The position numbers were made by a program, and so were the translations under genes. 64,000 nt of DNA from [Pseudomonas] carboxydohydrogena (GTDB taxonomy: Bacteria > Pseudomonadota > Alphaproteobacteria > Rhizobiales > Xanthobacteraceae). Position 1 is the stretch's first letter, and every line of letters begins with the position of its first letter. The notes beneath the pieces are model-generated. The model was given only the letters and a program-made list of their open reading frames with translations. It was not told the DNA's origin and did not search any database. Of this stretch, positions 45,133-54,571 are shown piece by piece. The DNA lies in NCBI RefSeq assembly GCF_029030725.1, contig NZ_CP113162.1, positions 3,036,501-3,100,500 of the forward strand, in the 5' to 3' direction.

Positions 45133-45954
45133 TCAGCCGAAGCGTCCGGTAATGTAATCCTGGGTCCGGCGGTCGGCCGGCGAGGTGAAAATCTTGCTGG
45201 TCTCGTCGAACTCGATCAGTTCGCCGAGATACATGAACGCGGTGTAGTCCGAGCAGCGCGCGGCCTGCTGCATGTTATGGGTGACGATGGCGATCGTGTA
45301 CTCTTTCTTCAATTCCGCGATTAGTTCCTCGACCTTCGCCGTCGAGATCGGATCGAGCGCCGAACACGGCTCGTCGAACAGGATCACCTCCGGCCGCACC
45401 GCCACGGTGCGCGCGATGCACAGCCGCTGCTGCTGGCCGCCCGAAAGGCTGAGGCCGCTGGCGCTGAGCTTGTCCTTGACCTCGTTCCACAGCGCGCCGC
45501 CACGCAGCGCGTGTTCGACGCGGCCGTCCATTTCCGACTTCGAGATCTTCTCGTAGAGGCGGATGCCGAAGGCGATGTTCTCGTAGATCGTCATCGGGAA
45601 CGGCGTCGGCTTCTGGAACACCATGCCGATCCGTGCGCGCAAGAGATTGAGATCGAGCTTCGGATCGAGAATGTCGGTGTTGTCAAGCTTGAGATCGCCT
45701 TCCGCGCGCTGGCCCGGATAGAGATCGTACATCCGGTTGAAGATACGCAGCAGCGTGGATTTGCCGCAGCCCGACGGGCCGATGAAGGCCGTCACCTTGT
45801 TGGCGCCGAGCACGAGGTTGATGTTCTTCAGCGCGTGGTGCTGGCCGTAATAGAAATTCAGGTTACGCGCCGTCACCTTTGCCGGACCATCCGGAACGAC
45901 GGATGGCGGCGGCATGGAGGGGCGGGGAACGGCGATCGTCGAGACGTCGGTCAT
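45133..45954 (-). CDS. pstB: Phosphate ABC transporter ATP-binding protein
   Basis: The ATPase of the high-affinity phosphate importer. The 273-residue protein has Walker A in [14 protein letters not shown], the Q-loop [13 protein letters not shown] typical of PstB, the signature [16 protein letters not shown] and Walker [17 protein letters not shown]. Its ATG overlaps the pstA stop by four bases (ATGA). The proline-rich N-terminal extension is common in alphaproteobacterial PstB. Confidence 0.97.
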   Translation of the reverse strand: MTDVSTIAVPRPSMPPPSVVPDGPAKVTARNLNFYYGQHHALKNINLVLGANKVTAFIGPSGCGKSTLLRIFNRMYDLYPGQRAEGDLKLDNTDILDPKLDLNLLRARIGMVFQKPTPFPMTIYENIAFGIRLYEKISKSEMDGRVEHALRGGALWNEVKDKLSASGLSLSGGQQQRLCIARTVAVRPEVILFDEPCSALDPISTAKVEELIAELKKEYTIAIVTHNMQQAARCSDYTAFMYLGELIEFDETSKIFTSPADRRTQDYITGRFG

Positions 45955-46796
45955 TTTGCAGTCCTCTCAGAGCCCAGTAGCCGCGCGACGATATTGAGTG
46001 TCAGCACGGTCAGCGTGATCAGCAGTGCGCCAGACCACGCCAATTCCTTCCAATAGGCGTAGGGACTCTGCACGAAGTTGTTGATGGTGACGGGAAGGTT
46101 GGCCACCGCCTTGGTCAGGTCCAGGCTGAAGAACTGGTTGCTGAGCGCGGTGAACAACAGCGGGGCGGTTTCGCCGGCGACGCGCGCGGTCGCGAGAAGG
46201 ATGCCGGTGATGAGGCCGGAGCGCGCCGCGCGATAGGCGATGCGCTTGATGACGAGCGAGCGCGGCAGTCCGAGCGCCGAGGCAGCTTCGCGCAACGGAT
46301 TGGGCACCAGAAGCAGCATGTCCTCGGTGGTGCGCACCACCACCGGGATGACGATCACGGCCAGCGCGAGCGAGCCTGCGAGCGCCGAGAAGCCGCCCAT
46401 CGGCACCACCACCGCGCCGTAGATGAACAGGCCGATGATGATCGAGGGCGCCGACAGCAGGATGTCGTTGATGAACCGGATCACCGAGGTCAGCTTGTCG
46501 TGCTTGCCGTATTCGGCGAGATAAGTGCCCGCGAACATGCCGATCGGCGTACCGACACCAACGCCGATAATCGTCATGATGATCGAGCCGACAATCGCGT
46601 TGAGCAGACCGCCCTCTGACGAGCCGGGCGGCGGCGTGTTCTGGGTGAAGAGTTGCCAGCTGATGCCCGCGAGGCCGTTGTAGAACAGCGTGAACAGGAT
46701 CAATGCCAGCCACGACACGCCGAAGGCGGCAGCGGCAAAGCAAAGCCCGCGGATGATCTTGTCGCTGCGGCGGCGGGATGCGTAAATCGGATTCAT
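45951..46796 (-). CDS. pstA: Phosphate ABC transporter permease PstA
   Basis: One of two membrane subunits of the phosphate importer. The 281-residue protein has about six helices, the family segment [20 protein letters not shown] and the ATPase-coupling loop [20 protein letters not shown]. It starts three bases after the pstC stop and overlaps pstB, so translation is coupled. Length is near the family norm. Confidence 0.95.
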   Translation of the reverse strand: MNPIYASRRRSDKIIRGLCFAAAAFGVSWLALILFTLFYNGLAGISWQLFTQNTPPPGSSEGGLLNAIVGSIIMTIIGVGVGTPIGMFAGTYLAEYGKHDKLTSVIRFINDILLSAPSIIIGLFIYGAVVVPMGGFSALAGSLALAVIVIPVVVRTTEDMLLLVPNPLREAASALGLPRSLVIKRIAYRAARSGLITGILLATARVAGETAPLLFTALSNQFFSLDLTKAVANLPVTINNFVQSPYAYWKELAWSGALLITLTVLTLNIVARLLGSERTAK

Positions 46797-46799
46797 CGT

Positions 46800-47798
46800 T
46801 CAGCTCCCCGCCTTCTTCTGCAACCGCATCAGCATCAGCCGGGCGGCGGCGAGCACGAAGAATGTCAGCACGAACAGCAACAGGCCGAGCAGCATCAGGC
46901 TCGACTGGTGCAAGCCGTCGCTCTCCGCGAACTCACTGGCGATCGCGGCGGAAATCGTCGTGCCCGGCGCGAAGATCGAGGGCGAGATGCGGAACGAGTT
47001 GCCGATGATGAACGTCACCGCCATCGTCTCGCCGAGCGCGCGGCCGAGCGCCAGCATCACGCCGCCGATCACGCCGACCCGCGTATAGGGGATCACCACG
47101 TTGCGGACGACTTCCCATGTGGTGCAGCCGACGCCGTAGGCGGCTTCCTTCAGCACCGGCGGCACGGTCGCGAACACGTCGCGCGAGATCGCGGTGATGA
47201 ACGGCAACACCATGATCGCGAGGATCAGCGAGGCGTTGAACAGGCTGAGATAGGACGGCGGCCCGCCGAAGATCGATCCCAGCACCGGAATGCCGTCGAA
47301 CAGATTGATGAGCGCGGGCTGCATCGTGTTGGCGAGGAACGGGCCGAGGACGAAGAAGCCCCACATGCCGTAGATGATCGAGGGAATGCCCGCGAGCAAT
47401 TCGATCGCCATGCCGATCGGCCGGCGCGCCCACATCGGACACAGTTCGGTCAGGAAAATCGCGATACCGAGACCGACCGGAACGGCGATCAGCATGGCGA
47501 TGGCCGAGGTGAGGATCGTGCCGTAGATCGGGCTCAGCGCGCCGAGAACCGGCGGATCGGCTGACGGCGCCCAGCGCGATGTCGTCAGAAACGCGGTGCC
47601 GTATTGAACGATCGCGGGCCACGCACCGATAATCAGCGAAATGATGATGCCGCCGAGCAGCACCAGAACCAGAAGCGCACTGAGGCGCGTCATCCAGTAG
47701 AATGTCTTGTCGCCCAGCTTGAAGGCGCTCAACGCGCGGGCGCGGTCGTACGGTCCTGCGGCTTCCATCGAGGCACCATGAACGGCCATCTCTGCCAC
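46800..47798 (-). CDS. pstC: Phosphate ABC transporter permease PstC
   Basis: The second membrane subunit of the importer. The 332-residue protein has about six to seven helices, with TILTSAIAMLIAVPVGLGIA, the PIGMAIELLAGIPSIIYGMW segment and the coupling loop PPVLKEAAYGVGCTTWEVV. A GTG start at 47798 was kept because AGGGGA lies five bases upstream; ATG 47789 has no comparable site. A stem-loop separates it from pstS. Confidence 0.95.
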   Translation of the reverse strand: MAEMAVHGASMEAAGPYDRARALSAFKLGDKTFYWMTRLSALLVLVLLGGIIISLIIGAWPAIVQYGTAFLTTSRWAPSADPPVLGALSPIYGTILTSAIAMLIAVPVGLGIAIFLTELCPMWARRPIGMAIELLAGIPSIIYGMWGFFVLGPFLANTMQPALINLFDGIPVLGSIFGGPPSYLSLFNASLILAIMVLPFITAISRDVFATVPPVLKEAAYGVGCTTWEVVRNVVIPYTRVGVIGGVMLALGRALGETMAVTFIIGNSFRISPSIFAPGTTISAAIASEFAESDGLHQSSLMLLGLLLFVLTFFVLAAARLMLMRLQKKAGS

Positions 47799-47867
47799 GC
47801 CAATCCCCTATCTCTACAACGCAATCGGATATTCAGTCTCGCACCGCAGGGGTGCCGGAAGAAGAAG

Positions 47868-47896
47868 GGCGGGGGAAAGACCTGCTCTCCCCCGCC
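47868..47896 (-). promoter_or_regulatory. Stem-loop between pstS and pstC
   Basis: GGCGGGGGA (47868-47876) and TCCCCCGCC (47888-47896) form a perfect 9-base stem with an 11-base loop, nine bases after the pstS stop. No T tract follows, so it is likelier to stabilise the pstS transcript or reduce readthrough than to terminate fully. Confidence 0.6.
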
Positions 47897-47904
47897 GGTC
47901 GCAA

Positions 47905-48930
47905 TCAGCTCTTGATGTCAGCCGACCAGGTCTTCTCGATCTGCTTGACCACAGACGCCGGCATCGGGATGTAGTCGAGATCCTCGGCCATCTTGGCGCC
48001 CTTCTCGAACGCCCACTTGAAGAACTTGATGGCTTCGGCAGACGCTGCCTTATCCGTCGGTTCCTTGTGCATCAGGATGAAGGTCGCCGCGGTGATCGGC
48101 CAGGACGCATCGCCCGGCTGGTTGGTGAGGATCACGTAGTAGCCGGGAGCCTTCGACCAGTCGGCGTTGGCGGCAGCAGCCTGGAACGCCGGAACGGTCG
48201 GCTGCACGGACTTGCCCGCGCTGTTGACCATGCCGGTGTAGGTCAGCTTGTTCTGCTTGGCGTAAGCGTACTCGACATAACCGATCGAGTTCTTGGTCTG
48301 GCTGATGTTGGCGGAAACGCCTTCATTGCCCTTGGCGCCGACACCGACCGGCCACTCGACAGCGGTACCCTCGCCGACCTTCGACTTCCAGTCAGCGCTG
48401 ACCTTGGAGAGGTAGTTGGTGAAGTTGAAGGTGGTGCCCGAACCGTCCGAGCGGCGAACAACAGCGATCGCGGTCGACGGCAGATTGACCTTCGGGTTCA
48501 GCTTCTTGATCGCGGGATCGTCCCACTTGGTGATCTTGCCGAGATAGATGTCGGCGAGGGTCGCACCGTCGAACACCATTTCGCCCGGCTTCACGCCGTC
48601 GAGGTTCACGACCGGAACGATGGCGCCCATCACCATCGGCCACTGAACGAAGCCGTCCTTCTCAAGCTGCTCGGCCTTGAGCGGCATGTCGGAGGCGCCG
48701 AACGTCACGGTCTTGGCCTGGATCTGCTTGATACCGCCGCCCGAGCCGATCGACTGATAGTTCAGGCCGTTGCCGGTTTCCTTTTTGTAGGCATCAGCCC
48801 ACTTCGAATAGACCGGGAACGGGAACGTCGCGCCCGCACCCGTGATGTCGGCCGCCGTCGCCTGAAGCGAGAAGGCGGAAGTCGAGGCGGCAACCAGGCC
48901 AGCCGCAACGATGGTTTTGAAAAAATTCAC
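47905..48930 (-). CDS. pstS: Periplasmic phosphate-binding protein
   Basis: Captures phosphate for PstCAB. The 341-residue precursor has a signal peptide ([20 protein letters not shown]) and the family motifs [37 protein letters not shown] and [17 protein letters not shown], whose Ser, Arg, Asp and Thr residues bind phosphate. A Pho box lies about 90 bases upstream. It is separated from pstC by 106 bases with a stem-loop, fitting higher expression of the binding protein than of the membrane parts. Confidence 0.97.
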   Translation of the reverse strand: MNFFKTIVAAGLVAASTSAFSLQATAADITGAGATFPFPVYSKWADAYKKETGNGLNYQSIGSGGGIKQIQAKTVTFGASDMPLKAEQLEKDGFVQWPMVMGAIVPVVNLDGVKPGEMVFDGATLADIYLGKITKWDDPAIKKLNPKVNLPSTAIAVVRRSDGSGTTFNFTNYLSKVSADWKSKVGEGTAVEWPVGVGAKGNEGVSANISQTKNSIGYVEYAYAKQNKLTYTGMVNSAGKSVQPTVPAFQAAAANADWSKAPGYYVILTNQPGDASWPITAATFILMHKEPTDKAASAEAIKFFKWAFEKGAKMAEDLDYIPMPASVVKQIEKTWSADIKS

Positions 48931-49016
48931 TGGTTATCTCCCTGTGATCAGCGGGGGCCCAGTCGGCCCGCGACGCCCGCTTTAGAGGCGCCCGGTGCAG
49001 CTTTTATAAAGGTCAG

Positions 49017-49033
49017 GTGACATTCATGTGACA
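49017..49033 (-). promoter_or_regulatory. Pho box upstream of pstS
   Basis: On the minus strand TGTCACATGAATGTCAC is a direct repeat of TGTCAC with an 11-base period, the PhoB-binding pattern. A TTTATAA-type -10 lies just downstream near 49002-49010, so the box occupies the -35 position, as in PhoB-activated promoters. Confidence 0.85.
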
Positions 49034-49061
49034 CCGACAAGCCATTGTCATCAATGGTCTT

Positions 49062-50363
49062 TTAAGACTCTACCGCCGTCTTCATCGGTGGGAAACAGAC
49101 CGTGAAGGTCGCGCCTTTCCCAAAGACGCTTTCGATCAGCAAACGCCCGCCATGGCGGCTGACGATATGCTTGACCAGCGACAGGCCAAGGCCGGTACCG
49201 CCCTGCGCGCGGCTGTCGCCGACATCGGTGCGGTAGAAGCGTTCGGTCAGGCGCGGCAGATGTTCCGGCGCGATGCCGGGGCCGTAATCGCGGACCGCGA
49301 CACGAATCTCGGCCGATCCCTCCTCCGGCGCGGGCCGCGTCAGCGAGACCGTGACCCTGCCGCCCGAGGCGCCATATTTCAGGCCGTTCTCGATCAGGTT
49401 CTCGAACACCCGCAGCAATTCCTCGGTATCACCGGCGATGAAGACCGGCCCCTCCGGAAACTGCGTCTCGATTACAACCCCGCGCTCCCCGGCGAGCACC
49501 TCGAGCCCATCGATCACCTGCCGCAGGATCGTGAGTAGATCGACCTTGGCTTCGGGCCGCACATGCGCGCTCAATTCCACCCGCGACAGCGACAGCAAAT
49601 CGTCGATCAGCCGCGCCATGCGGGTTGCCTGCGCATGCATGATGCCGAGAAAACGCTCCCGCGCCTTGGGATCGTCGCGCGCGGGGCCTTGCAGGGTATC
49701 AATGAAGCCGGAGAGTGCCGCGAGCGGCGTGCGCAATTCGTGGCTCGCATTGGCGACGAAGTCGGCGCGCATTTCCTCGGCGCGGCGCAATGGCGTCTGG
49801 TCGCGGAACGTCATCAGGAAGCAGTTGTCCGTGCCGCCGAACTCGGTCGGCACCGCGACCGGCGTCACCACAAGCTCCATCCAGCGCTCGACCGGCACCC
49901 GCTCGACATAGGTGGCGCGCTGGGGCTGCAACGTGGCAATCGCATCGCGCAGCACCGCGATAATCTCCGGCGAGCGCAGCGCGAACAGCGCCAGTTCGTG
50001 CCGGCGCAGCGCCGGCGCCAGTTGCGCGGCCTGTGCGTTCAGATGCAGCACGCGCCCGACCCGATCGAGCAGCACGGTCGGCTCCGGCATCGCACCGATC
50101 ACGGCGCGGACCGCGACGCCCTCCGTCAGTCTTTCGCCGCCACTCTCCTCACGCGCCCGAACGCTATCGTGCGACCGTAGCGGGACCAGAGCGGCGCCGG
50201 CGATACAGAAAAACACCAGGATCGCGCTCGACAGTCTCAGATCGTGCATCGCGACCAGCGTGCCGAGCGAAACGCCCACGACCAGCACGACAAGGCTGGA
50301 ACGCCGCAATTGTTTCAGCCAGTACGGGGTCGGAGGTGGCGGGACGGATGCATCGGCCGTCAT
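49062..50363 (-). CDS. phoR: Phosphate regulon sensor histidine kinase PhoR
   Basis: Phosphorylates PhoB when phosphate is scarce. The 433-residue protein has two N-terminal helices (SLVVLVVGVSLGTLVAMHDL and SSAILVFFCIAGAALVPL), a PAS-like domain (IGAMPEPTVLLDRVGRVLHL), the H-box FVANASHELRTPLAALSGF and the ATPase boxes NLIENGLKYG, DYGPGIAPEHLPR and GGTGLGLSLVKHI. The ATG at 50363 starts the recognised protein. It precedes pstS, whose own Pho box lies between them, so phoR may be transcribed separately from the pst genes. Confidence 0.95.
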   Translation of the reverse strand: MTADASVPPPPTPYWLKQLRRSSLVVLVVGVSLGTLVAMHDLRLSSAILVFFCIAGAALVPLRSHDSVRAREESGGERLTEGVAVRAVIGAMPEPTVLLDRVGRVLHLNAQAAQLAPALRRHELALFALRSPEIIAVLRDAIATLQPQRATYVERVPVERWMELVVTPVAVPTEFGGTDNCFLMTFRDQTPLRRAEEMRADFVANASHELRTPLAALSGFIDTLQGPARDDPKARERFLGIMHAQATRMARLIDDLLSLSRVELSAHVRPEAKVDLLTILRQVIDGLEVLAGERGVVIETQFPEGPVFIAGDTEELLRVFENLIENGLKYGASGGRVTVSLTRPAPEEGSAEIRVAVRDYGPGIAPEHLPRLTERFYRTDVGDSRAQGGTGLGLSLVKHIVSRHGGRLLIESVFGKGATFTVCFPPMKTAVES

Positions 50364-50391
50364 GAGGACCCTGACGTTTAGGACTCTGATC

Positions 50392-51423
50392 TTAAGATTC
50401 TGACTTGGAGATATCGTCACGCCTGCGCAAGCCCGACTCGCGCCGCGCCCTGGCGCCCAGCATGACTTCCCGAAACAACAGTAGCATGACCGAGATCACG
50501 AAAGGCACGATATAGTACAGTACGCGAAACAGCAGCATCCCGGCCAGCAATTCCTCCTTATCGAACTGGCTGTCGAAATGCATGATGCCGTACAGCATCG
50601 CGGCATCGAACACGCCGAGCCCGCCCGGGGAGTGGCTGGCAAATCCCAAAAGGGTGGCGGACACGAAGATCACCGCGACCACGACGAAGCCGACATAAGG
50701 CTCGTCCGGCATCAGGATATACATCGCAATCGCGCAGAACGAGAGATCGACGATGCCGATCAGAATTTGCATCAGCGTCAGGCTGCCGCCCGGCAGCGTC
50801 ACGGTCCAGTTGCCGCGCCCGACATTGCGCGGCCGCGACGAGACCCAGATGACGTAACCCAACAGGGCCGCCAGCAGCAGCACCGCCAGCACGCGGTTGA
50901 GCCAGATCGGCAACTGGTCGATCGAGGATGCCGCCTCCGGATGATAGGCCACCCCGAGACCGAGCACGGCGGCATTGCCGAGCCAGAAGGTCAGTCCGGC
51001 GATGAAACAGACCTTGGCGACATCAATCGCGGTCAGGCCCCATGAGGAATACACCCGATAGCGGACGGCGCCGCCGGTGAAGACACTGGCGCCGACATTG
51101 TGGCCGATCGAATAGCTGGTGAATCCCGCAAAGGCCGCGACGCGGTAGGGAATTTCGGTGCGGCCGATCGCCCGCAGCGCAAAGAAGTCGTAGAACGTCA
51201 GCGTGAAATATCCCGCCGCGACGCACAACCCCGCGAGGGCAACCGTCTTGATCTCGGTTCCGCGCAAGGCCTTGAGCACGTCATCGAGATGGATATCCCG
51301 CAACATCTGATAGAGGATGTGGAGGGCAAAGCCGATGACCATCAGGCTCAGCGCGACACCCAGCTTATGCAGGATTTGCTTTTCTCGCAGAAACGCCAGC
51401 GTCCTGCGCACCGGTTCAAGCAT
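50392..51423 (-). CDS. UPF0104 family membrane protein (LPG synthase flippase-like domain)
   Basis: A 343-residue membrane protein with about eight helices of the UPF0104/YbhN family, related to the membrane part of lysylphosphatidylglycerol synthase (MprF). Characteristic segments are HNVGASVFTGGAVRYRVYSS and LLGFASHSPGGLGVFDAAML. The cytoplasmic aminoacyl-transferase domain of MprF is absent, so a lipid transport role is possible but unproven. ATG 51423 has GAGGA four bases upstream. It lies 28 bases before phoR on the same strand. Confidence 0.88.
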   Translation of the reverse strand: MLEPVRRTLAFLREKQILHKLGVALSLMVIGFALHILYQMLRDIHLDDVLKALRGTEIKTVALAGLCVAAGYFTLTFYDFFALRAIGRTEIPYRVAAFAGFTSYSIGHNVGASVFTGGAVRYRVYSSWGLTAIDVAKVCFIAGLTFWLGNAAVLGLGVAYHPEAASSIDQLPIWLNRVLAVLLLAALLGYVIWVSSRPRNVGRGNWTVTLPGGSLTLMQILIGIVDLSFCAIAMYILMPDEPYVGFVVVAVIFVSATLLGFASHSPGGLGVFDAAMLYGIMHFDSQFDKEELLAGMLLFRVLYYIVPFVISVMLLLFREVMLGARARRESGLRRRDDISKSES

Positions 51424-51532
51424 CAAATCCTCAAAGCTCCCGTCCCCCGGATCGTCCTAGCAGACCGTTCGCAGGATCGCGAGATAAAGCGTGAGGATTG
51501 CGGCATTTCGCAGCCCCGTCGTGGCCGGAATC

Positions 51533-51841
51533 TCAACCCTCTTCGCCGCGCGGCCTGCCCGGCCGCAGCAGGAGGACATAACGCAACCAGGAGCCGACGG
51601 CGCCACCGGCGAGATAGACCCCGAACATGACCAGGCCGAGGTCGAGCCAGTAACCCGGCCGCCCCGGCAGCGTCCGCGACAGCGACACCGCAACCAGCGC
51701 CAGGGCCACCGCGAAGCTGATGCGCATCGTCATCGTCGAGAGGCTGCGGACGCGGGAGATCGGCGAAACCCATCCCGTCGCGAAGCCGAGCGCTGCGGCC
51801 CCTACGATCCATCCCCAGTTGAACGCCACGAGATAGCTCAT
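51533..51841 (-). CDS. Small membrane protein next to the OmpA-like gene, unknown function
   Basis: A 102-residue protein starting three bases after the stop of the OmpA/BON gene. It has three hydrophobic stretches (WIVGAAALGFATGWVSPIS, ISFAVALALVAVSLSRT and LDLGLVMFGVYLAGGAVGSW) and a basic, charged tail. I do not recognise the family. Position suggests it is co-translated with the OmpA-like protein and could be its membrane partner; a similar gene pair is remembered in related species but not checked. Confidence 0.72.
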   Translation of the reverse strand: MSYLVAFNWGWIVGAAALGFATGWVSPISRVRSLSTMTMRISFAVALALVAVSLSRTLPGRPGYWLDLGLVMFGVYLAGGAVGSWLRYVLLLRPGRPRGEEG

Positions 51842-51844
51842 CCC

Positions 51845-53239
51845 TCACCTCACCACGAATTCGATGCGGCGGTTCTGCGCCTTGCCTTCTTCCGTGTCGT
51901 TGCTCGCCACCGGCCGCTCGCTGCCGAAACCGACCGCGGTGATGCGCTCTTTCGGGATTCCGGCCTTGGTGAAATAGTCGGCGACCGCCTGGGCACGGCG
52001 CATCGACAGAGCAAGGTTGGCTTCCTTCTCGCCATTGCTGTCGGTATGGCCCTCGACCTCGATCTGCGATGCCGGACAGCGCAGCACCGCCTCGATCAGA
52101 CGGTCGAGAAGCCCCGCCGAATCCGGATCGATCACGGCTTTGCCGGTCTCGAACTGGATGGTGCCTTTCGCGAGCAATCCCGTCAGCAGTTGCTGGCAGA
52201 TCGTGGCATTGACCGGCGTCGCCACCGGCTTCACCGTCAACTCCGCCTTCTGCTTCCAGCCCTGCGGCAGTTTTGCGGCCAGTTCCTCGCCGATCCGCGC
52301 GTTCGCGCCCGGATAAAGAGCGTCGCCGGACAGCGTGACGCTGCGGTCCTGGATCGTCAGCGTGCCGGTGGACAGCCGCGACAGCGCGCTCAGCGCAGTC
52401 GTCGTTGCAGCGAGAAAGCCCTGCGGCGCACCGGCGCTCGCCTTGAGCTTGTCCTCGATCTTCACACCGACGAATTTGCGTTCGATCGCGCTGACGATGG
52501 CGGCGTGCGCATTGTTGTCCGGGACATAACCGCTCAGCGCCAATGTCGTGGCCACCGGATCCTTGTTGACCTGAAACAGATAGGGTGGCGCGTAGAGAGC
52601 GTTCTTTTCCACCGTGTAGCCCTCGGGCAGGTTCTTCAGCGCCGCCGCGATCGCCTCGCGCCCGCCAAGCTCGCGCGCCGAACCTTCCAGCGTCACCTTG
52701 GTGTTCGCCAGCGAGATCTTGCCCTCTTTCAGCTTCGAGATCTGGTCGATCAGCAACAGTGCCGCCGCGTCGAACCGCACCGGCGCGCCCCGCGCCAGCG
52801 CCATCTGGTCGACGACCTCGGCACCGTTCGCGGCATTGCGCGCCGCGTCGAGCAGCCGCGCCTTGATCGCGGGCAGCGGCGCGTTTCCGCGCAACGTCAC
52901 ATGGACGACGTCACGTTCGACCGACCAGACGAAGGGCGTCACTTCCGCGATCAGCTGGGTCTGGTCGGTGACGAGCCGCACGCCCGGCACGCTCGCGACC
53001 TGATCGACGGCGGTCCGGCGGCCCTGTTCGGAGAACGCATCGGCCGAAAGCCAGACGTCGCGCCCCGAGACCTCGATCTGGGTCTTGTCCAGCACCGATT
53101 CTTTCAGCGCGGCCGCGGCCTGGGCGGTCAGGTGCTGCTCGATCGGCACGGTTCCGGTCCAGATCGCCGCCACCCACAGCGCAACCAGCGGGATCAGCCC
53201 GGGCCACCATTTCCGTACCCAGTTGGAAAACTCGCTCAT
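51845..53239 (-). CDS. OmpA-family protein with N-terminal membrane helix and BON-like repeats
   Basis: A 464-residue envelope protein. An N-terminal helix (WPGLIPLVALWVAAIWTGTV) anchors it, then BON-like modules are seen at about residues 35-330 (TQIEVSGRDVWLSADAFSEQ, TKVTLEGSARELGGREAIAA, RSVTLSGDALYPGANARIGE), and the C-terminus is a peptidoglycan-binding OmpA domain (IQFETGKAVIDPDSAGLLDR, VEGHTDSNGEKEANLALSMR, NRRIEFVVR). This arrangement resembles mycobacterial ArfA. ATG 53239 was chosen because AAGG is six bases upstream; ATG 53245 is too close to it. It heads a three-gene set with the 102-residue membrane protein and UPF0104. Confidence 0.88.
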   Translation of the reverse strand: MSEFSNWVRKWWPGLIPLVALWVAAIWTGTVPIEQHLTAQAAAALKESVLDKTQIEVSGRDVWLSADAFSEQGRRTAVDQVASVPGVRLVTDQTQLIAEVTPFVWSVERDVVHVTLRGNAPLPAIKARLLDAARNAANGAEVVDQMALARGAPVRFDAAALLLIDQISKLKEGKISLANTKVTLEGSARELGGREAIAAALKNLPEGYTVEKNALYAPPYLFQVNKDPVATTLALSGYVPDNNAHAAIVSAIERKFVGVKIEDKLKASAGAPQGFLAATTTALSALSRLSTGTLTIQDRSVTLSGDALYPGANARIGEELAAKLPQGWKQKAELTVKPVATPVNATICQQLLTGLLAKGTIQFETGKAVIDPDSAGLLDRLIEAVLRCPASQIEVEGHTDSNGEKEANLALSMRRAQAVADYFTKAGIPKERITAVGFGSERPVASNDTEEGKAQNRRIEFVVR

Positions 53240-53401
53240 TCCCATCCTTCGCGTGAGATATGAGAAAAATCAAACCCTTGCGGCAGTGTCAATTTGGAAG
53301 ATGCCGTCTGGTGCGCATTGCGCGGATGGGCCTCTGGATAACCTATTCTTCAACCGATTCTGCCACAAAATCCGCTCTCAACCCCGGGTTTGGACGGATG
53401 C

Positions 53402-54460
53402 ATGAAAAAGCTGCGCGGCACGGTGATCCGGCTTGGTCTGGAAACGATGGCGGCGACCGGTGCATACCGGCTGCTGCAACCGCTGACCGGCGGGGCCGGT
53501 TTCATCCTGATGCTGCACCATGTCCGGCCGGCCTCGCTCGCGGCTTTCCAGCCGAACCGGCATCTCGAAGTCACGCCGGATTTTCTTGAAGCCACGCTCA
53601 AGGCCCTTCGCGCCCGCGACATCGACATCGTCAGCCTCGACGAGGCGCGCCGGCGCCTCATCGCCCGGCAATTCGAGCGCCGCTTCGCGGTCTTCACCTT
53701 CGACGACGGCTATCGTGACAACCGCGATTACGCGCTGCCGGTCATGCGGCGGTTCGATGCGCCGATGACGGTCTATGTGGCGAGCGACTTCGCCGCGGGC
53801 ACGGGGCGGCTATGGTGGGTGGCGCTGGAGCGCATCGTGGCCCAAAGCGAGGCGATCACCCTTCCCCTCGACGGCGTCGAGGTGCGAATCGAAGCCGCGA
53901 CGGCCGCGCAGAAACAGGACGCCTTCGCCCGCCTTCACGATCACTTCCGCCGCCTGCCGACGGACCATGACATCAACGATGCCGTCGCCCTGCTGGCGCG
54001 GCGTTGTGGCATCGACGACGCGGCGATCAGCCGCGAGCTGTGCATGTCGTGGGATGAATTGAAAGCCTTCGCCGCCGACCCGCTGGTGACGATCGGCGCG
54101 CATACCGTCAGCCATTGCAATCTCGCGCACGAGGCCGCCGGTCAGGCGCGTCACGAAATCGCCGCCAGCCGCGAACGCATCGCCGCCGTGCTGGAGCGTC
54201 CGGTGAAGCACTTCGCCTATCCCTATGGCGACAAGGCCGCCGCCGGGCGGCGCGAATTCGACGCCACCATCGCACTCGGCTTTGACACCGCGGTGACGAC
54301 GCGGCCCGGCATGCTGTTTCCCGCTCATGCCGATCATTTGACCGCGCTGCCGCGATTGTCGCTCAACGGTAATTTCCAGAACGGACGCGCGTTATCGGTC
54401 CTCACATCAGGCGCCGCGACGGCATTATGGAACGGCTTCCGCCGCGTTGATGTCCGATAA
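53402..54460 (+). CDS. Polysaccharide deacetylase family protein
   Basis: A 352-residue NodB-type carbohydrate esterase domain. The metal/catalytic motif 1 is AVFTFDDGYRDNRDYALPV, motif 2 is IGAHTVSHCNLAHEAAGQAR with the two histidines, and motif 3 is KHFAYPYGDKAAAG. The N-terminal part with GFILMLHHVRPASL is typical of this branch, which deacetylates peptidoglycan or exopolysaccharide. No signal peptide is obvious, so export or cytoplasmic action is unclear. A TTG four codons upstream is an alternative start. Confidence 0.9.
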   Translation: MKKLRGTVIRLGLETMAATGAYRLLQPLTGGAGFILMLHHVRPASLAAFQPNRHLEVTPDFLEATLKALRARDIDIVSLDEARRRLIARQFERRFAVFTFDDGYRDNRDYALPVMRRFDAPMTVYVASDFAAGTGRLWWVALERIVAQSEAITLPLDGVEVRIEAATAAQKQDAFARLHDHFRRLPTDHDINDAVALLARRCGIDDAAISRELCMSWDELKAFAADPLVTIGAHTVSHCNLAHEAAGQARHEIAASRERIAAVLERPVKHFAYPYGDKAAAGRREFDATIALGFDTAVTTRPGMLFPAHADHLTALPRLSLNGNFQNGRALSVLTSGAATALWNGFRRVDVR

Positions 54461-54514
54461 AGCAAATACCTATTTCTTTTCAGCACCATTGAAAAATGTA
54501 ATGTAGCCAAATCG

Positions 54515-54542
54515 TTGAACGGCCTCTTCGCCGTGCTATATC
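54515..54542 (+). promoter_or_regulatory. Candidate promoter of the cyd genes
   Basis: TTGAAC (54515-54520) and TATATC (54537-54542) are separated by 16 bases, and transcription would begin about 20 bases before the cydA start. Strength is uncertain. No FNR/FixK palindrome was found nearby. Confidence 0.4.
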
Positions 54543-54571
54543 CCGATACAAATTCAGTAGGTATCGCAGAT

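Noticed and set aside
51491..53263. 590-codon plus-strand frame
   Set aside because: Antisense to the OmpA-like gene and the small membrane protein gene; no ribosome site or motif.
54461..54571. FNR/FixK box upstream of cydA
   Set aside because: TTGA-type half-sites are present but no matching TCAA half-site occurs at the required spacing.
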